Shown here: positions 8,831 through 17,634 of the stretch, in pieces
Layout of the letters: each line of letters begins with the position of its first letter
Numbering within the stretch: the first letter of the stretch is position 1
NCBI GenBank assembly: GCA_012317185.1
Contig: CP048838.1
Location: 3,348,001-3,412,000 of the forward strand
Direction of reading: 5' to 3'
Length of the DNA: 64,000 nucleotides
DNA from: [Clostridium] innocuum
GTDB taxonomy: Bacteria; Bacillota_I; Bacilli_A; Erysipelotrichales; Erysipelotrichaceae
Program-made: the position numbers and the translations under genes
The notes under the pieces: model-generated
The model's input: the letters and a program-made list of their open reading frames with translations, nothing else
The model's database searches: none
Told to the model about the DNA's origin: nothing

Positions 8831-10073
8831 GTGTGTTCCCTCCTATTGCCTTGATGAAGAAATCCTCTGCACCGAAATTACCGGATTTCAGAATAAGAGT
8901 AAGACGCTCATTCTTCAATGGAATCAGTTCAGGAACACCGGGATCAACACTTTTTCCGATATAAAATCCATCAAAGCCCAGCTGCTGCATGACAGCTCCG
9001 GAGGTTTCTCCGCCCGCAACTACGATACGTTCATATCCGCACGCCAAAGCAGCGCTGCTAATCTCCCCCATGATCTGTTCTATACATTTCGATGCTTGAT
9101 AGAAGGCTTCATCCTTTTTTAGCTTTCGCATATCCCGTTCCACCGCATCACTGTAAATCAGCACCGGCTGTGTCTGTTTGTTTGCATATGTCAGAATATC
9201 CTGTGCGGTAAGCTCTTTATTCATCACACGGTTTGCATTTACAGGATAACAGCAGCCTTGATGCTTTCGGAAATACTCAATTTGACATCTAGTCGCAGCC
9301 GAGCAGCTTCCACATAGCAAAATCGTCCGCCCATGCTTCCGTATCTGATTTTTTTCCGAATGCAAAAAAGCATCGTTCTGTAAGACATGGGCAAGCAGTC
9401 CGGAGCCGCCGGTAAGAATAGGCAGATCCTTAAACGCTTCCGCTATCCGTTTTCCATCCTGCTCTGTTTCGTAATCCGGTACGATATAAAACTTCTCATA
9501 TTCGCATTTCAACGCATGGATCGTTTGTTTCCATTCTCCCTCACAAAGCTCCTCCTGCCGCATAATAAAGCAGGGGTATTTGCTTTGTGGCTTCATCAGA
9601 TTGGGGATATAGGAATCCCACATTGGATTTAAGGGATGATTTTTCAACGGACTATCACTTAATTTTTCACCATTGACGTACAAATTTCCATCCTTTACTA
9701 TGCGATGATTCACTGGTAAGGAGGGGCATAGAATTGTAAAGGGCTGTGCCAGATATTCCAACAAGAAATCAGCAACGACTCCGATATTCCCCTGAGGAGT
9801 GGAGTCAAAGGTTGAGCAGTATTTAAAATATATTCGTTCACATCCGTTTTCCTTGAGGAAATCAACAGCCTTTTTTGCTTCCGTAACAGCCTCATGGGGA
9901 GAAACGCTCCTTGTTTTCAAAGCGATAACAGCCGCATCACACACCTGCAGCTCGTTTGGAACTGCGTTGTACATTATGGTTTCAGCACCGCTTTTTTCTA
10001 AAAAGCTGGCCGCATCCCCTGCACCTGTAAAATCGTCTGCGATAACACCGATTTTTATATTTTTCATTTCCAT
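8823..10073 (-). CDS. otnK: Four-carbon acid sugar kinase, OtnK-like
   Basis: The N-terminal domain begins KIGVIADDFTGAGDAASFL, the hallmark of the four-carbon acid sugar kinase family (DUF1537), and the C-terminal nucleotide-binding domain carries VVAGGETSGAVMQQLG and VDPGVPELIP. Length is 416 residues, as expected. Known OtnK phosphorylates 3-oxo-tetronate at O4 with ATP. The start at 10073 follows AGGAGCTATAT; the frame remains open 25 codons further up, but without a ribosome site. The gene overlaps the decarboxylase gene downstream, as in other otnK-otnC pairs. Confidence 0.88.
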   Translation of the reverse strand: MEMKNIKIGVIADDFTGAGDAASFLEKSGAETIMYNAVPNELQVCDAAVIALKTRSVSPHEAVTEAKKAVDFLKENGCERIYFKYCSTFDSTPQGNIGVVADFLLEYLAQPFTILCPSLPVNHRIVKDGNLYVNGEKLSDSPLKNHPLNPMWDSYIPNLMKPQSKYPCFIMRQEELCEGEWKQTIHALKCEYEKFYIVPDYETEQDGKRIAEAFKDLPILTGGSGLLAHVLQNDAFLHSEKNQIRKHGRTILLCGSCSAATRCQIEYFRKHQGCCYPVNANRVMNKELTAQDILTYANKQTQPVLIYSDAVERDMRKLKKDEAFYQASKCIEQIMGEISSAALACGYERIVVAGGETSGAVMQQLGFDGFYIGKSVDPGVPELIPLKNERLTLILKSGNFGAEDFFIKAIGGNTHE

Positions 10074-10174
10074 ATATAGCTCCTTTTTCGGTAAGAGGAT
10101 AAGTTCCCGTTTACAGGAAACAGTTCCCGGTTCAGGAACAACTTCCATACTGCGGGAACTGCTGTACGCTTCCT

Positions 10175-11017
10175 TTACCCCCAGGCCTTTCCAGCCTGAT
10201 CAAACAATTCAACGTAATGAGCCAGACGATCCTTATACCCCTTTTTGAAGGCAGGTATCAGCTTCCATTTATCAAAATTCGGATCCTTGATGAAGTCTTC
10301 CAGCTCCTCTTTTCCTGCAACGATCAGCTCAGTAGCCAGATTAACCTTCTGAATTCCTGATCGAACTGCTTTTCTGAGATTTTCATCCCCCGTTCCACTT
10401 CCGCCATGCAGGACAAGCGGTGTTTCTCCACATGCTTCAACGAGCTGCTTTAATCGCTCGAAGTCAATATGTGGTGTTCCCGTGTAGCGTCCATGTGCGG
10501 TTCCTATGGCAACTGCCAGACAATCCACACCGGTTTCCTTGATAAAATCTGCCGCTTCTTTTGGAACGGTAAGATTATTTACTCCGTCTACAGCATAATT
10601 GTTTCCCATACCGACATGTCCCAGCTCGGCCTCAACACTGATTCCCAGCGGTCTGCACATTTTTACGACTTCCTTTGTCTGTTCCACATTTTCTTCATAG
10701 GATAAGCTGGAACGATCAACCATGATAGATGTAAACCCGGAATTGATAGCGAGCATAATATCCTCATAGGATTTTCCATGATCCAGATTGATTGCGACAG
10801 GTACTGACACCTTTTCTGCAAGATCCCGTATCATATGTATAAACCACGGAAGATCCGTATGAATAAACGCATTGACATCTACAATCATGGGAGCATGGTA
10901 TTCCTCAGCTACCTCCAGCACGGCCCTTACCGTATCCTCACTTTGTACATTGGGTGCGGTAACACCATATCCTCCTTTCTTTGCATGATCGAGTATTTCT
11001 TTCATTGTAACTAACAT
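10175..11017 (-). CDS. Class II (zinc) sugar bisphosphate aldolase, FbaA/GatY/KbaY family
   Basis: The 280-residue TIM barrel has the family signatures: NLDHGKSYEDI (zinc ligand His and catalytic Asp region), VEAELGHVGMG, AIGTAHGRYTG and LHGGSGTGDENLRKAV, with the final KVNLATEL phosphate site. Such enzymes cleave fructose-, tagatose- or related ketose phosphates to dihydroxyacetone phosphate and an aldehyde. The substrate here is not known; the neighbours suggest a PTS-phosphorylated sugar or sugar acid. The ATG at 11017 has AAGG nine bases upstream; a GTG at 11026 is the alternative. Confidence 0.88.
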   Translation of the reverse strand: MLVTMKEILDHAKKGGYGVTAPNVQSEDTVRAVLEVAEEYHAPMIVDVNAFIHTDLPWFIHMIRDLAEKVSVPVAINLDHGKSYEDIMLAINSGFTSIMVDRSSLSYEENVEQTKEVVKMCRPLGISVEAELGHVGMGNNYAVDGVNNLTVPKEAADFIKETGVDCLAVAIGTAHGRYTGTPHIDFERLKQLVEACGETPLVLHGGSGTGDENLRKAVRSGIQKVNLATELIVAGKEELEDFIKDPNFDKWKLIPAFKKGYKDRLAHYVELFDQAGKAWG

Positions 11018-11028
11018 AATAAGCACCC

Positions 11029-11409
11029 TTACCTTTCGTTATCCTCCGGCCTGCAGTTATCACCCTGGCCATATATAAAGACGATTTCTACGCATCCACC
11101 TTCATCATAGTGGAAAGCATGCCATTCATTTTCCGGGATATGAAGAATCATCCCCTCCTCTAATGCAATGGTTCTTTGCAAATGATGCGCATCATTCCCC
11201 CAGGATACATACCCGTTTACCGATTTTGTGATGATCACGGTTTCCTCTGCATGTGCATGCGGCTCCATGATGCCATATTCTTTTCTGTATAACGCATATC
11301 CCACTGTCATTTTATCGCTGTCAAAGCAGCTGTTTTTACCAACGGCGCGTATTAGTCCACGTCCGCAAAGTGCATCCACGGTGATGCTATTTTTATTTAT
11401 ATAATCCAT
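11029..11409 (-). CDS. Cupin-domain protein
   Basis: A 126-residue single cupin. The first metal motif reads EPHAHAEETVII and the second IPENEWHAFHY, so metal ligands are present. Small cupins inside sugar operons are often isomerases, epimerases or sugar-binding proteins; the reaction is unknown. It lies 11 bases before the aldolase start and 22 bases after the racemase-like gene. Confidence 0.8.
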   Translation of the reverse strand: MDYINKNSITVDALCGRGLIRAVGKNSCFDSDKMTVGYALYRKEYGIMEPHAHAEETVIITKSVNGYVSWGNDAHHLQRTIALEEGMILHIPENEWHAFHYDEGGCVEIVFIYGQGDNCRPEDNER

Positions 11410-11431
11410 ACAGACTCCTCCCTTTCCCTAC

Positions 11432-12073
11432 TTAAATCTCCTTCAGCTGCTGCAGACCCAATGGCAGACTCGTTACTATTTTCTCTCTGCCCTGCGTGAT
11501 ATATTGTATCGCATTTGCCATACTTGCCTGTGCCAGTACGATCACATCATATGTGTTCAAATGCTCCTGTATCACTTCTGCGATCCTTTGGTCATGCTGT
11601 TCTCTGTCAATTTCATATAATTCAAACACGTCGGGAATCAGGATACAGGTGATGCTTTGCTCCTGTGACTTCCGTTTGCTTCGAATTAAATCGGAGGTCG
11701 GCTCCAGCGTACTTTTCACCGTTCCCAGAACGAGGATGTTATTTCCTGAGTTCACCGCTTGATCCGCCATTGGCTCATCGATTTTATATAGCGGTATATC
11801 CAGGAGCTCTCTGGCGATATCCGCTGCTTTGCCAAGAGAAGAGCAAGCCAGTAAAAGCGCGTCACTTCCATTGTTTTTCGCAATACATGCATATTGAATA
11901 AATCGTTCGATTATGGATGCACTCATCCTGCCGCTGCACTTTATATCATTTAGTAAAGAATCATCTAACACGTTTACAATATCAAATTCATCCGGATAAA
12001 GCTCCCGTATCATTGCAGGTATCGTTGTGGTTGTCGCAAGGGTGGTGTGCAGAATCGTCAATTTCTTTCGCAT
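11432..12073 (-). CDS. Asp/Glu/hydantoin racemase-like protein lacking the second cysteine
   Basis: The 213-residue protein resembles Asp/Glu racemase superfamily members: N-terminal HTTLATTTTIPAM, LLACSSLGKAAD with the first catalytic Cys, and a central VLGTVKSTLEP. In the second half, where a catalytic Cys is expected, the sequence reads VLAQASMANA, so the two-cysteine racemisation chemistry is probably lost. Related proteins with one Cys include maleate isomerases and decarboxylases. It belongs to the PTS operon. The ligand is likely a carboxylic acid, which agrees with the sugar-acid genes next to it. Confidence 0.75.
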   Translation of the reverse strand: MRKKLTILHTTLATTTTIPAMIRELYPDEFDIVNVLDDSLLNDIKCSGRMSASIIERFIQYACIAKNNGSDALLLACSSLGKAADIARELLDIPLYKIDEPMADQAVNSGNNILVLGTVKSTLEPTSDLIRSKRKSQEQSITCILIPDVFELYEIDREQHDQRIAEVIQEHLNTYDVIVLAQASMANAIQYITQGREKIVTSLPLGLQQLKEI

Positions 12074-12117
12074 ATAGGTTTCCTCCTTTTATCGTCATGA
12101 ATATTTCATTTTGAAGT

Positions 12118-12948
12118 CTAAACGATATGCACCGCTGCCATTAGCAGGGAAAGAACAAAGATTCCGACCATAATCCAGTTGATGTTTACATTTTTATCAA
12201 GCAGTTTTTTACAGCCGAATGTCAGCAGGAGCGGAACAAGTCCTAAAAACAAGGTATCCAAGGAGGACTGTAATGCGACCGCTTCTCCGCCAGGAATCGG
12301 AATGGAAATCGCTGTTGTAAATTTTACAGTAGATGCTGTCATTGCACCAACCATAATCAGACCAAGTATACCGGCGCATTTTGTCAATATCTTTAAGGTA
12401 CCATTCTGATACATATTTGTGATAAAGCTGGAACCGCTGATAAAGCCGACATATCCCAAAGAGAAGCGCAATGCCATCGTACAGCCGTTATAAATCAGAA
12501 AGAAGAGAATCGGTCCAAGGATAGAACCCTGCAATGCAAAGCTGATACCAATACCTGCCGCAATGACACGTACGACACTGAACAGCAGGGAATCTCCGAT
12601 TCCTGCCAGCGGCCCCATAAGCGCTGCTTTGATTGCGACGATGGAGCTTGTATCAAAGTCATCTACTTCACTGTTTTCTTTTTCCATGGAAGCAACCAGT
12701 CCAGCCAGGAACGGATAGATAGCATTGGATACGTTACAAAATTGAACATGACGGTAAAGTGCTTCTTTTTTCTTTTCCGGCTGATCTTTATAATAACGGT
12801 TCAGTGCCGGCATAATCTGCCACAAAAATCCGATTGCCATCTGTCTGGCCTGCCCGCCTACCCTTGAACAATGTGCATTCAGTGAACGCCAGCAAATGGA
12901 ATTGATCATTTTCTTATCTTCTCTTGATAAATTATTTGTCAGTTTCAT
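12118..12948 (-). CDS. PTS mannose/fructose/sorbose family component IID
   Basis: 276 residues; the beginning SREDKKMINSICWRSLNAHCSR and the block MGPLAGIGDSLLFSVVRV are typical of IID. The C-terminal half holds several transmembrane helices. Together with IIC it forms the membrane channel through which the sugar passes during phosphorylation. The IIC gene overlaps its start by 4 bases, indicating translational coupling. Confidence 0.93.
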   Translation of the reverse strand: MKLTNNLSREDKKMINSICWRSLNAHCSRVGGQARQMAIGFLWQIMPALNRYYKDQPEKKKEALYRHVQFCNVSNAIYPFLAGLVASMEKENSEVDDFDTSSIVAIKAALMGPLAGIGDSLLFSVVRVIAAGIGISFALQGSILGPILFFLIYNGCTMALRFSLGYVGFISGSSFITNMYQNGTLKILTKCAGILGLIMVGAMTASTVKFTTAISIPIPGGEAVALQSSLDTLFLGLVPLLLTFGCKKLLDKNVNINWIMVGIFVLSLLMAAVHIV

Positions 12949-13760
12949 TGTAAGAAATCCTCCAGTTCCTCATTTGAATCATTTGTGTCAGCACATGCGA
13001 TTGGGTGCTGTTTCATTCTATTGATTTCAAAATCACGCATGGCTGTCGCTACCACGATGACAATACCGATGACTGCAATCGCGATGATTGGCAGCTTCAT
13101 ATAGATAAACATAACGAAGCCGAGCAGATAATAAATACCGATTTCCTTTGTCCAAATCATTTTCATCAGCAAAGCCAGACCAACTGCCGGAAGCAGCTGT
13201 CCGCAAACGGTAAGGCCGGTCATGACAACATCCGGAATGGAATCCACAAATGCTTCAACTGCATTGTAGCCCACATATACACCGAAGAATACGATAGCAG
13301 CAAAGAACAGATTTTTAGCCAGCCAGACGCCAAAGTTCAAGTAGATGAGAAGCCCTCTTTCATTTCCCTCGAGTGCCCATTTATCCATTAAGGTTGTGAA
13401 TACGGTCAGGAAAATATTATTTACAAACATGGTTACAAATCCCATTAGAATCCCGATAGGTACAGCAATCGTCAAGGCTGCCTGCGGATCCAGTGTAGCA
13501 TTAGTTGCGAAGGCTACCGCAAATACGGTTGCCGCAGAATGGTCCGCTGATATCTGTCCACCGATATTGACAGACCCCATAAATACAGCCTCCAGTGTTG
13601 CCCCGATAATCAGCCCCTGTTGCAAATCCCCAAGCAAGAGTCCTGTAACCGCCCCGATAAAGATTGGTCTGTCTGACATGCTTTGACCAAACATCCAGTT
13701 TCCGGCATAACAGATGAAATAGGACAATGCAGATAATAAAGCAACGTTTAACATATTCAA
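12945..13760 (-). CDS. PTS mannose/fructose/sorbose family component IIC
   Basis: 271 residues with about eight hydrophobic segments and the family blocks GNWMFGQSMSDRPIFIGAVTG and EAVFMGSVNIGGQISADHS near residues 20-75. IIC supplies the transport pathway and the sugar-binding site. It lies between IIB (10 bases upstream) and IID (overlapping). Confidence 0.93.
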   Translation of the reverse strand: MNMLNVALLSALSYFICYAGNWMFGQSMSDRPIFIGAVTGLLLGDLQQGLIIGATLEAVFMGSVNIGGQISADHSAATVFAVAFATNATLDPQAALTIAVPIGILMGFVTMFVNNIFLTVFTTLMDKWALEGNERGLLIYLNFGVWLAKNLFFAAIVFFGVYVGYNAVEAFVDSIPDVVMTGLTVCGQLLPAVGLALLMKMIWTKEIGIYYLLGFVMFIYMKLPIIAIAVIGIVIVVATAMRDFEINRMKQHPIACADTNDSNEELEDFLQ

Positions 13761-13769
13761 TTCCCTCCT

Positions 13770-14255
13770 TTAATTGTTTTCCAGCAGCTTTTTCACACTG
13801 ATTTTAGGATTTGTCGGTATAACCCAGTGAATGGTTTCCATATCAAGCTTGGCGATTTCTTTCAATGCTTCCAATTCCTTTGGTGTACAGCCGACATCCG
13901 CATTCAGCTGCTTCTTTTCCGATGCTGCTTCAAAGCGCCCGACATTCGCTACATTTATCGATTCCACCTTGCAATTGGTAGCGATTTTCAAAGCATCCTG
14001 AATACTATTGGTTAAGACAAACATCTTAACAGTCTCAGATTTGGGATTATTAAACACCTTGATGGCATCATCAACACTGCGAATCAAAACCTTCACGCCA
14101 TTTGGAGTTGCCATTTTCAATGTCATCTGCTGTACCTCGTTTTTTGCCGCCTGATCATTTGCCACTACCAGATGATTGGTAGCGAAATGCTTTGACCATA
14201 CGACTGCTATCTGCCCATGAATCAAACGATCATCTACTCGAATTTGAATTATCAT
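13770..14255 (-). CDS. PTS mannose/fructose/sorbose family component IIB
   Basis: 161 residues. The phosphorylated His is in RVDDRLIHGQIAVVW near residue 14, the invariant IIB signature. IIB receives phosphate from IIA and passes it to the incoming sugar on the cytoplasmic face. The gene lies 11 bases after the alcohol dehydrogenase gene. Confidence 0.94.
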   Translation of the reverse strand: MIIQIRVDDRLIHGQIAVVWSKHFATNHLVVANDQAAKNEVQQMTLKMATPNGVKVLIRSVDDAIKVFNNPKSETVKMFVLTNSIQDALKIATNCKVESINVANVGRFEAASEKKQLNADVGCTPKELEALKEIAKLDMETIHWVIPTNPKISVKKLLENN

Positions 14256-14265
14256 ACGTTCCTCC

Positions 14266-15393
14266 TTAGATGCAGCTTTTATAAATCGCTGCTAAATCAT
14301 TGCTGTTTAATACGCAGGGTGAATTGACAAGCAGCCGCTGTTGCTTTTCATACACGCTGACTGCCCATGTGTCACAAATCCCCTCATCGATCCCCAATGC
14401 TTTGAAATCCGGACATGGATAGATTTCAGATAACAACTTTTGTAGTCCTGAAACAGAAGAAATATCTGCTGGCAGATCCTTTAAAGCATTTTCAAGCTTG
14501 TATAATGGTATATTCTTTTTTTGATAGTATTGCAGAGTCTGTGCAAATACGGCATAGACTGCTTCTCCATGGGCAAGCTGACAGTTCGCACCCAAAGGAA
14601 AGGACAGTGCATGCATGGTGGCACATCCCGCTATACTGAAAGCGACTCCCGCCATATTGGCACAAATCAGACTTTTCTGCATATCCTGAGGGAGCTTCTT
14701 TGTTTTTCGTGTCTCCTGCAGATTTTCCACAATACCTGAAATCGCACTTCTAGCATACATATCTGTATAGGGGTTTGCCTTGGGTGAAAGCAAAGCCTCA
14801 ATCGCATGTGCCAATGCATCGATGGATGTGAGTGCAAATGTCTTATACGGCAGCGAGGTCAGCAGTTCTCCAATCAGAATCGCTTTGTCCGGGAACAGTG
14901 CATCCATCTGCAGACCAAGCTTACTGTGCAGGGAAGGAAATTCCACAACGGAAACATTGGTTACCTCACTTCCGGTTCCACAGGTTGTCGGCAAAGCAAT
15001 CAGCTCCCGCGTTTTACGTACTTCTCTTTTATCGCTGTACAATTCCTGTACGGATCGGCCATCACCGAATACACAAAGCTTTGAAACATCAATCACAGTA
15101 CCACCGCCGATTGCGATTATACGCTTGTATGGATACGCATTTGCTACTTTTAATATGTCATCTACCCATTCCTCTTTGGGCTCCTTCGTACCGTATGCAT
15201 CCATATTCAGAAGAACAGCCTTTCCCAATGCATTTGTCTCTTTGATTTTTTTCATCTGGGAATTACTCGTGATTACCAAATCAGTTTCCTGCAGCTTTAA
15301 GTTCTTCAAACAGATGTTCAGATCAGCTTCCTGATAGATTTCCCCTTTCATACGAAAAAGCCGATGCAGCTTTGTCTCATGCGAAGAATTCAT
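14266..15393 (-). CDS. Iron-containing alcohol dehydrogenase
   Basis: About 375 residues of the group III Fe-ADH family. Visible: the NAD(P) site GGGTVIDVSKL, PTTCGTGSEVTNVSV, and metal ligands in SIDALAHAIEAL, TMHALSFPLG and LAHGEAVY. It probably oxidises a sugar alcohol or hydroxy acid or reduces an aldehyde. Its position between the IIA and IIB genes is unusual and ties it to the PTS substrate. The start at 15393 has AGGAAGG eight bases upstream; GTG/ATG codons at 15402 and 15399 are too close to it. The start lies 17 bases inside the IIA gene. Confidence 0.88.
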   Translation of the reverse strand: MNSSHETKLHRLFRMKGEIYQEADLNICLKNLKLQETDLVITSNSQMKKIKETNALGKAVLLNMDAYGTKEPKEEWVDDILKVANAYPYKRIIAIGGGTVIDVSKLCVFGDGRSVQELYSDKREVRKTRELIALPTTCGTGSEVTNVSVVEFPSLHSKLGLQMDALFPDKAILIGELLTSLPYKTFALTSIDALAHAIEALLSPKANPYTDMYARSAISGIVENLQETRKTKKLPQDMQKSLICANMAGVAFSIAGCATMHALSFPLGANCQLAHGEAVYAVFAQTLQYYQKKNIPLYKLENALKDLPADISSVSGLQKLLSEIYPCPDFKALGIDEGICDTWAVSVYEKQQRLLVNSPCVLNSNDLAAIYKSCI

Positions 15394-15799
15394 CCTCATC
15401 ACCTTCCTTTGACTCGCATGAGGACATCTTCACAAGCTGTAACTGACATTCCTTCAGCATGCTTTCCATCCGTTCAGCAGTTAAACAATCATCGGTCATA
15501 GCCGCTGATAAAACAATCGGCAGATTCATACCGGTAACAATCGGAATATCCTTTCCGCTTTCCATTACCATTGCACTAACCTGCTGATTCACACTTCCTC
15601 CATAGATATCCGTGAATATGATCGCTTCCCCCACTTCTGCAGAATCCACAAACCTCTGGAGCTGTTGCAGATAATCACTGGAAGTGTCTACATAAGCATC
15701 TACCGCAGCAATCATGTCTGATTGTCCCAGGAAAAACTCCAAGGTATCCTTTAATCCGGAAGCTAATCTGCCATGCGACGTTAATAAAATCCTTTTCAT
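15377..15799 (-). CDS. PTS mannose/fructose family component IIA
   Basis: 140 residues from the ATG at 15799, which has AGAGGTGATGAA before it. The phosphorylated His is in ILLTSHGRLASGL near residue 9; FTDIYGGSVNQQV is the second family block. IIA takes phosphate from HPr. It is the first gene of the leftward operon, about 24 nt after the predicted transcription start. The C-terminal tail is acidic and overlaps the next gene. Confidence 0.92.
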   Translation of the reverse strand: MKRILLTSHGRLASGLKDTLEFFLGQSDMIAAVDAYVDTSSDYLQQLQRFVDSAEVGEAIIFTDIYGGSVNQQVSAMVMESGKDIPIVTGMNLPIVLSAAMTDDCLTAERMESMLKECQLQLVKMSSCESKEGDEDEFFA

Positions 15800-15829
15800 T
15801 TCATCACCTCTCGTCCACTTTATACATCT

Positions 15830-15858
15830 ATATAACCACAACTTAACAACAATTTCAA
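15830..15858 (-). promoter_or_regulatory. Promoter of the sugar operon
   Basis: On the minus strand TTGAAA (15853-15858), a 17-bp spacer and TTATAT (15830-15835); the start would be about 24 nt before the IIA gene. Confidence 0.7.
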
Positions 15859-15895
15859 CATATTTTTAGTATTTTATTGTTATTTTTGTTATTTT

Positions 15896-15977
15896 TTATT
15901 TTCATATTTTGGATAAATTGGTGATATGAAGTTTAAATTTGGTTATTTTATAGGTAAATTGTTGTTATTTTCATATC
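15896..15977. promoter_or_regulatory. Candidate DeoR operator repeats
   Basis: The heptamer TTCATAT appears at 15901-15907 and 15970-15976, and inverted (ATATGAA) at 15924-15930. The outer two copies are part of a 12-bp direct repeat TTATTTTCATAT (15896-15907, 15965-15976). One copy lies between the -35 and -10 of the regulator promoter. They are proposed binding sites of the adjacent DeoR protein. Confidence 0.5.
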
Positions 15978-15990
15978 AGTTTGATATAAT
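15962..15990 (+). promoter_or_regulatory. Promoter of the DeoR regulator
   Basis: TTGTTA (15962-15967), 17-bp spacer, perfect TATAAT (15985-15990). Confidence 0.75.
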
Positions 15991-16046
15991 ATACTCAGCA
16001 AATGCATAAATTTATATCATCTATAAGCTGGAGGGAAGGATTGCAT

Positions 16047-16802
16047 ATGATAAACAACCAAAGAAAAAAAGAGATTATAGAGTATTTAAGTGATACAGAT
16101 TACCGAACATTAAAGGATATAGCTGATAAATTTGCTATATCGATGAATACTGCACGAAGAGATATCAATGAATTAGCAGAGGAAAACCTGGTTAAGAAAT
16201 TTTATGGCGGCGTCAGCCTGGCTAGGAAAAAGGACAGCACCTTTCAAAGCAGAATCGCCTCACATATCGAGGAAAAGCAAAGAATTGCGAAATACGCTGC
16301 AGCACTGGTGAATGATAATGACCTGCTGTATATTGATTCAGGATCCACCACTTCCTTGTTAACAGACTATCTGCACAGGGATTTTCATTTAACAATCGTT
16401 ACAAACAACATCTATGTTATTACAAAGGTGATCGAGGTCGTGAACTGGGACTTGATTGTTGTAGGATCAAGATTGAAGCATTCTTCCTGTTCCCTCATAA
16501 ACGTGTATGACTGGGATTATCTGAATTCTTTAAATGTAAATAAAGCTTTTCTGGCCACAACCGGATTAACCATACAGGGTGGTGCTACAAATCCGGATAA
16601 TGCGGAAACAATTATTAAAACAAGCATGATGAAAAGAAGTCAGGAGAATTTTCTACTGACCGATTCATCCAAATTTGATCGAACTTCCTTAAGAACCTTC
16701 GCCAATATCGAGGACTTCGATAAAATTATCACATCCGGATCTGTACCAAAGCATTTTGTAGAATACTGCGCAGCTGACAGCACACAGCTCATCATTGCAT
16801 AA
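16047..16802 (+). CDS. DeoR-family transcriptional regulator
   Basis: 251 residues from the ATG at 16047, preceded by GGAGGGA. The N-terminal helix-turn-helix reads LKDIADKFAISMNTARRDINEL (about 20-45), followed by the linker KKFYGGVSL and the DeoR sensor domain with YIDSGSTTSLLTDYL and ANAGLT-like ATTGLTIQGG. Such proteins usually repress sugar operons and respond to a sugar phosphate. It is divergent from the PTS operon and co-transcribed with the isomerase gene that begins 13 bases after its stop. Confidence 0.9.
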   Translation: MINNQRKKEIIEYLSDTDYRTLKDIADKFAISMNTARRDINELAEENLVKKFYGGVSLARKKDSTFQSRIASHIEEKQRIAKYAAALVNDNDLLYIDSGSTTSLLTDYLHRDFHLTIVTNNIYVITKVIEVVNWDLIVVGSRLKHSSCSLINVYDWDYLNSLNVNKAFLATTGLTIQGGATNPDNAETIIKTSMMKRSQENFLLTDSSKFDRTSLRTFANIEDFDKIITSGSVPKHFVEYCAADSTQLIIA

Positions 16803-16815
16803 GGAGGAGCACCGT

Positions 16816-17634
16816 ATGAACATAGGCTGCTGTATTGCCACAAAGGACATACCCCTGGCAAAGGAATTCGGATACGATTATGTTGAATTATCCGCAAAAG
16901 AAATTATGAAAATGGATACGGAGCTATGGAAACTAAAACGTAAGGAAATTTTGCATCCGGGTATTCCGGTATTGGGCTTCAGTGCTTTTGCAGATGAGCA
17001 GATGCCTTTGATTGGCCCATCCGCACAGGAGGAGGTCTGGAGTGCTTATTTGGATATATTATTGGAAAGAGCCTCACAGCTTCATATAAAAAACATCGGT
17101 ATCGGCGCCCCAAAAGCCAGAATGATACCATCGGAGTATGATTATGGGCTTGCAACACGGGAAATGGAATATTTTCTATATACGGCGGCTAGGAAAGCAA
17201 ACTCCTATGATATCACGATATTGTATGAAGCGCTGCATCCGAAAGAATGTAATTTTGGTAATCATACGCAGGAGTGCTATCAAACTGTAAAGCATATCCA
17301 TTCACCAAATCTGAAGCTGGTATATGATGTATATCATGCGATAAACACCGGTGAACAGTATGCAGACAGCCGCATGTGCTTTGATGAGATAAGACACGTT
17401 CATATCAATTCTTGGGATCAAGGACTGCAACGATATTTCTTATTTGAAAAGGATTTACCCTATGTAAAAGATCTCTGTGTATTTCTGCAATCCGTGGGAT
17501 ATGATAACACGATTTCCGTGGAAGCCTTTGATGCGGATTTCCCAGAAACAGGGGCTGCCTCGGTATCTATTATAAGGGAGGCGTTATACGAGGCAGAAAT
17601 CAAACATCCATTATCCCGTACACCTTCTCTTTGA
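16816..17634 (+). CDS. Sugar phosphate isomerase/epimerase-like TIM barrel (possible OtnI)
   Basis: 272 residues from the ATG at 16816, behind AAGGAGGAGCACCGT. Metal-ligand positions of the xylose-isomerase-like barrel are visible: ILYEALHPKE (Glu), LVYDVYHAI (Asp/His), IRHVHINSWD (His) and ISVEAFDAD (Glu). Known OtnI interconverts 2-oxo- and 3-oxo-tetronate, which would feed OtnK and OtnC across the promoter. That role is an inference from context; hydroxypyruvate isomerase or an epimerase are alternatives. Confidence 0.75.
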   Translation: MNIGCCIATKDIPLAKEFGYDYVELSAKEIMKMDTELWKLKRKEILHPGIPVLGFSAFADEQMPLIGPSAQEEVWSAYLDILLERASQLHIKNIGIGAPKARMIPSEYDYGLATREMEYFLYTAARKANSYDITILYEALHPKECNFGNHTQECYQTVKHIHSPNLKLVYDVYHAINTGEQYADSRMCFDEIRHVHINSWDQGLQRYFLFEKDLPYVKDLCVFLQSVGYDNTISVEAFDADFPETGAASVSIIREALYEAEIKHPLSRTPSL

